A stretch of 64,000 bases of DNA. Source: Clostridia bacterium. GTDB taxonomy: Bacteria; Bacillota; Clostridia; Oscillospirales; CAG-272. The stretch spans positions 1 through 64,000 of the forward strand of contig JAFUQU010000038.1 in the NCBI GenBank assembly GCA_017472255.1, read 5' to 3'. Positions 60,868 to 64,000 of this stretch are shown in pieces. Position numbers and translations under genes: made by a program. Under the pieces are notes generated by a model. That model searched no databases. It saw nothing but the letters and a program-made list of their open reading frames with translations, and was not told the DNA's origin. How positions within the stretch are numbered: position 1 is the stretch's first letter; the number at the start of each line of letters is the position of its first letter.

Positions 60868-61815
60868 ATGCCGCGCGGGCATGATACTGCCTCCCCGCTG
60901 AAGAAATTCACCGCTTTGCTCACGTCGGTGCTGATTGTGGGCGCTGCGGTGATATGGCTGGGCTGGGGCGGACAGATCACCGACTGGCTGAATACGCTGG
61001 GCTTCGATTTCAGCAAGCTGGCTGAAATCATCGAACAGACTCCGGTGGAGGGCGAGATTCAGGTACACGTCATTGACGTGGGTCAGGGCGACAGCATACT
61101 CATCCGCTCGGCGGACGGCACAATCCTCATCGACGCGGGCACCAACGCCGCGGAGGATGATCTGCGCGCTTACCTCGACGCCTGCGGCGTGCAGACGATT
61201 GACTATTTCGTCTGCACCCATCCCCATGAAGATCACATCGGCGGCGCGGATATGGTCATCAACCGCTACGATGTGGACACAGTGCTGATGATGCCCACCG
61301 AATCCTCCACCGCCACGGTGACTCGGCTGCTGGACGCCATCGAAGAACAGGACGTCACGCTGGTTACGCCGGAACTGTCCGAATCCTTCCGCGTGGGACA
61401 AATGGCCTTCACCGTGCTGGCTCCCGAAGCGGAAATGGCTGATTCGGGCAACAACGCCAGCATTGTGGTGAAACTCATGTGGGGCGCGACTTCCTTCCTC
61501 TTTACCGGCGACGCGGAAGCCGAAGCCGAACGCGCCATTCTCGACCGGTATCCGTCATGGGAGCTGAAATGCGATTTTTTGAAGCTGGGACATCACGGCT
61601 CCTACACTTCCACCTGCGAGGAATTCCTGACCGCCGTCAGCCCGACGATGGTGGCTATCTCCTGCGGCTATGACAACGACTACGGTCATCCGCACCGGGA
61701 GGTGCTAAACCGTCTGGCCGATCATGGCATCACAGAGGAAAATATTCTTCGCACGGACAAATCCGGCACCGTTGTTGTAGCGTCGGACGGGTATACGGTT
61801 TACAAAATGAACTGA
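60868..61815 (+). CDS. ComEC/Rec2-like metallo-beta-lactamase-fold hydrolase
   Basis: The 315-residue protein has one membrane segment (about 14-34) and then an outer beta-lactamase-fold domain with VIDVGQGDSILI and HPHEDHIGGADM (HxHxDH metal site), LFTGDAEAEAE and LGHHGS. This is the domain attached to ComEC channels in DNA uptake. Here it stands alone without the channel, as in many Clostridia. It may cleave extracellular nucleic acid or another phosphodiester. It begins 3 bases after tex, without a clear ribosome site of its own. Confidence 0.85.
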   Translation: MPRGHDTASPLKKFTALLTSVLIVGAAVIWLGWGGQITDWLNTLGFDFSKLAEIIEQTPVEGEIQVHVIDVGQGDSILIRSADGTILIDAGTNAAEDDLRAYLDACGVQTIDYFVCTHPHEDHIGGADMVINRYDVDTVLMMPTESSTATVTRLLDAIEEQDVTLVTPELSESFRVGQMAFTVLAPEAEMADSGNNASIVVKLMWGATSFLFTGDAEAEAERAILDRYPSWELKCDFLKLGHHGSYTSTCEEFLTAVSPTMVAISCGYDNDYGHPHREVLNRLADHGITEENILRTDKSGTVVVASDGYTVYKMN

Positions 61816-61851
61816 ATTGAGAATCTTTTTCTGCCAATATGGGGCAAGGGC

Positions 61852-61880
61852 TTGCAAAAAATCTCAAGACATGGTATAAT
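61852..61880 (+). promoter_or_regulatory. Promoter of the TrmH-type gene
   Basis: TTGCAA (61852-61857) and TATAAT (61875-61880), 17 bases apart. Confidence 0.75.
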
Positions 61881-61935
61881 TCTGTATGTATAAACTCGTA
61901 CAGCAACAATGAGGAGAAACCTCATAAGGATTATT

Positions 61936-62759
61936 ATGGAAATTAATATTTACAGCAAAAATAGTACATATCAAAAGTTCGAGGTTCTGAAAACCAATAG
62001 AAATAAGCGGTATCGGTACAACGAATTTTTGGTGGAAGGTGTGCGCAGCTTAAACGAGGCTGTTAAAAATCACTGGAAAAAAAATCTTTTTTATATGACA
62101 AAGGGTCTCTCTCCGATTGGGCGAGAAATATGATTCAAAGTGTTTCTACGGAGCAAAACTACTGCCTTACATCGGAGTTGATGCAGGATTTGAGTGGAAA
62201 GACCGACCCATCCGAACTGATGGCGATTATTGAAATGCGGGAGGATCGGTTGGATCACATTCCCTTGTCGTCGAATCCTTTTATTGTATTATTTGATAGA
62301 CCTTCCAATAAAGGAAATTTGGGAACCATGATTCGTTCCTGCGATGCGCTGGGAGCAGATATGCTGATTATCACGGGGCACGCTGTGGATTTATATGATC
62401 CGGATGTTGTCGTTTCTGCGATGGGATCATTTTTTAATATGCCTGTCGTAAGAATCGCGGATAACACAGAATTATTTGCATATATCGACAGCTTGAAAAA
62501 GGTATACCCGACGTTTAAGGTGATCGGCACGACAGCTCACCATGAAAAACCGCTTTATCACGAAGATTTATCCCAGCCGCTGATGATTATGATGGGCAAC
62601 GAAACTATGGGATTGAATAAAGTGTTCAAGGAATACTGCGATGTATTGTGTACCATTCCGATGGATGAAAAATCGTATGCATCTTCGTTTAATGTAAGCT
62701 GCGCAGCTTCTATTTTGATGTATGAAGTTGTCAGACAGAGAAGCACTGGGAACTTATAA
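61936..62759 (+). pseudogene. TrmH/SpoU-family RNA methyltransferase with an A-tract frameshift
   Basis: The start at 61936 (AAGGAT before it) opens MEINIYSKNSTYQKFEVLK. The frame ends early, and the rest of the protein is in another frame: KKSFLYDKG, SLSDWARNMIQSV and on to 62759. One more A in the A8 run at 62077-62084 would join both into a 274-residue protein. The catalytic half has the SpoU knot motifs NKGNLGTMIRSCDALGAD, IMMGNETMGL and IPMDEKSYASSFNVSCAASI. It would methylate 2'-O of a ribose in tRNA or rRNA. The gene is clearly more AT-rich than its neighbours, suggesting transfer. The frameshift may be real, an assembly slip, or bridged by polymerase slippage. Confidence 0.8.
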
Positions 62760-62771
62760 CTGTTTTTCAGG

Positions 62772-62808
62772 AAAAGGGCGCTGATATGCAAATATCAGCG
62801 CCCTTTTT
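62772..62808. terminator. Bidirectional terminator between the TrmH-type gene and the binding-protein gene
   Basis: Stem AAAAGGGCGCTGATAT paired with ATATCAGCGCCCTTTT, loop GCAA; T runs on both strands; convergent genes flank it. Confidence 0.9.
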
Positions 62809-62857
62809 GTTTGTTGGTATTTGATTTATCCGGTACTGCTACAGGCGGTACCCTTGA

Positions 62858-63697
62858 TCAATTGTTGACGATGATGTATTCACCGACGACCTTGTCAACG
62901 ACAAATGCGTCCACACGACCTGCCTTCAGATCCAGATACGCGGACAGATTCTCATCGAATTCGACAATCTCGCCGCCGTTCAGGATAGCGTTGTAGGTAG
63001 CTTCATCGGCCTGTACAGCCTCCAGTGCGGAGGAACCCTTCTGCAGGGCAACCTTCTTACCGGCAAGATCAGCACGGGACTTGATAGCGGAATCCTCAGC
63101 CACAATGATAACCTGTGCGTTGGCGATGTAAGGCTTGGAAAGGAACATATTTGCTGCGCGTTCCTCAGTAACCGACATACCGTTCCAGATGCAGTCGATC
63201 TTCTTCTCGCTCAGCTCCATTTCCTTAGCATCCCAGTTGATCGGCTGAATGTCCAGCTTAACACCCATGCGGGCTGCTACCTCGGTAGCCAGATCGATAT
63301 CGAAGCCGACAATTTCACCGGATTCGGAATCGCGGAAGCCCATAGGCGGGAAGTTTTCATCCAGACCCAGCACCAGCGTACCCTTATCCAGCACGTACTG
63401 GAGGGAGTTGTCGTCCTTGACCGTCTTCATTTCGCGGGGGAAGTCGTTGTTCTTCAGGCAGACGTCGGAGCCGAACCACTTCTCGGAAATCTTCGCGGCA
63501 GTACCGTCAGCGTACATTTCGTCCAGAATCTCCTGAACCTTAGCAGCCAGTGCGTAGTCGTCCTTACGGAAACCGACGGCGTATTCTTCAGCGCCAAAGT
63601 TGTCTTCGAGAACGATGTACTTCGTGGAGCTGCCGCAGGATGCCAGCATGGTGAGCATGGCAGCAGCGGCAAGGACAAGTGCAAGCAGTTTTTTCAT
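62858..63697 (-). CDS. Amino-acid-type solute-binding lipoprotein with apparent circular permutation
   Basis: The start at 63697 has GGAGG 9 bases before it. The 279-residue protein has a lipoprotein signal (MKKLLALVL, LASCGS). Family 3 binding proteins normally run from GTLVLGLDENFPPMGF to a closing segment with NFGAEEYAVGFRKDD and KISEKWFG. Here the closing segment lies at residues 26-82, directly after the lipobox; a linker follows (83-100), then the normal beginning (about 101), and the chain stops at VVDKVVGEYIIV, where the closing segment would attach. All parts of the fold are present once. It would bind a polar amino acid. No permease or ATPase gene is adjacent. Confidence 0.88.
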   Translation of the reverse strand: MKKLLALVLAAAAMLTMLASCGSSTKYIVLEDNFGAEEYAVGFRKDDYALAAKVQEILDEMYADGTAAKISEKWFGSDVCLKNNDFPREMKTVKDDNSLQYVLDKGTLVLGLDENFPPMGFRDSESGEIVGFDIDLATEVAARMGVKLDIQPINWDAKEMELSEKKIDCIWNGMSVTEERAANMFLSKPYIANAQVIIVAEDSAIKSRADLAGKKVALQKGSSALEAVQADEATYNAILNGGEIVEFDENLSAYLDLKAGRVDAFVVDKVVGEYIIVNN

Positions 63698-63764
63698 GTT
63701 GTGTTGCCTCCAAATGTTCGTATTTTTGTGTGGTTTTCCAGCACACAAATTGATTACGCCTTCA

Positions 63765-63793
63765 ATTATACCACATATATGCCGGGAAGTCAA
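63765..63793 (-). promoter_or_regulatory. Promoter of the permuted binding-protein gene
   Basis: On the minus strand TTGACT (complement of 63788-63793) and TATAAT (complement of 63765-63770), 17 bases apart, with TGTGG before the -10. Confidence 0.8.
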
Positions 63794-63897
63794 GCGCATT
63801 ATTCATTTTATTTCATAATTTCGACACATTTTCATCAATCCTTGCGGAAAGTGTGCGCGAAAGCCGAAAATTTAAGCCGCGAATTTCAGCGCAGATA

Positions 63898-63926
63898 TTG
63901 ACATCCGCGCAAAAAAACGTTATAAT
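63898..63926 (+). promoter_or_regulatory. Promoter of the gene at 63961
   Basis: TTGACA (63898-63903) and TATAAT (63921-63926), both perfect, spaced by 17 bases. Confidence 0.88.
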
Positions 63927-63960
63927 ATCTGTATATATATTTTTGAAAGGATTCATTATC

Positions 63961-64000
63961 ATGGCTGACGATAAGAAACTCGTTGAACAGATCACGTCCA
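63961..64000 (+). CDS. proS: Start of a gene, probably prolyl-tRNA synthetase (partial)
   Basis: Only 13 residues are visible before the window ends: MADDKKLVEQITS. This resembles the opening of the short, archaeal-type prolyl-tRNA synthetases of Clostridia, which continue with an EDFAQWYTD-like stretch. GAAAGG lies before the ATG and a perfect promoter upstream. With so little sequence the call is tentative. Confidence 0.45.
   Translation, partial: MADDKKLVEQITS

Overview
The window looks like chromosome of an anaerobic, spore-forming member of the Clostridia (Firmicutes), probably a gut Oscillospirales or Christensenellales-type lineage. The evidence is an alpha/beta-type small acid-soluble spore protein, an oxygen-sensitive class III ribonucleotide reductase (nrdD-nrdG), clear AGGAGG-type ribosome sites, TTGACA/TATAAT promoters, moderately GC-rich genes with AT-rich spacers, and many carbohydrate-use genes. 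The exact taxon cannot be read from the sequence. I see no rRNA, tRNA or CRISPR array.

Layout. 1-2.9 kb: the start of a signal-peptidase-like gene, a frameshifted tyrosine recombinase, a second signal-peptidase-like gene and degV. 3-6.5 kb: a minus-strand group with two unknown membrane proteins, an OmpR-type regulator without a kinase, an HD phosphohydrolase, a TetR regulator and a SASP. 6.8-9.9 kb: a BlaI/M56 (BlaR1-like) sensor pair behind a structured leader, the sensor carrying a large duplicated outer domain. 9.9-10.1 kb: a frameshifted XRE regulator. 10.3-17.4 kb: an AraC regulator divergent from an amino-sugar operon (nagB-like, nagA, DUF4091, Gfo/Idh/MocA) ending in a decayed solute-binding protein. 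17.5-20.3 kb: nrdDG with a NrdR-box promoter. 20.6-21.7 kb: lrgAB. 21.8-26.6 kb: a dlt-like operon (A, C, MBOAT, SGNH protein). 26.7-29 kb: DUF1538 protein plus a double PII-like protein. 29-32.9 kb: sbcCD. 33-38.3 kb: glycosyltransferase, VanRS-like two-component system, MFS transporter. 38.4-48 kb: two further carbohydrate islands, each with an AraC regulator and a solute-binding lipoprotein but no permease, plus WYL, DUF3795 and AlkZ-like genes. 48-50.6 kb: a TipA-type MerR regulator and an ECF-like sigma factor with a long C-terminal extension. 50.7-56.3 kb: a PocR-AraC regulator and a sugar isomerase/kinase/epimerase/aldolase operon. 56.6-64 kb: housekeeping genes (rplS, rsuA, tex, a ComEC-like hydrolase, trmH-type methyltransferase, start of proS) and an amino-acid-type solute-binding protein.

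The most striking observation is at 62858-63697: this solute-binding lipoprotein appears circularly permuted. The segment that normally closes the fold lies directly after the lipobox, and the protein ends where that segment would normally begin. Other notable points are several genes broken in distinct ways (A-tract frameshifts, an in-frame TGA in a fucose-isomerase-like gene, solute-binding protein remnants with internal deletions), a dlt-like operon whose SGNH protein carries a catalytically dead deacetylase-like tail and whose MBOAT protein has Gln for the conserved WHG His, a 15-bp minisatellite inside a histidine kinase, and crossing inverted repeats in the blaI leader.
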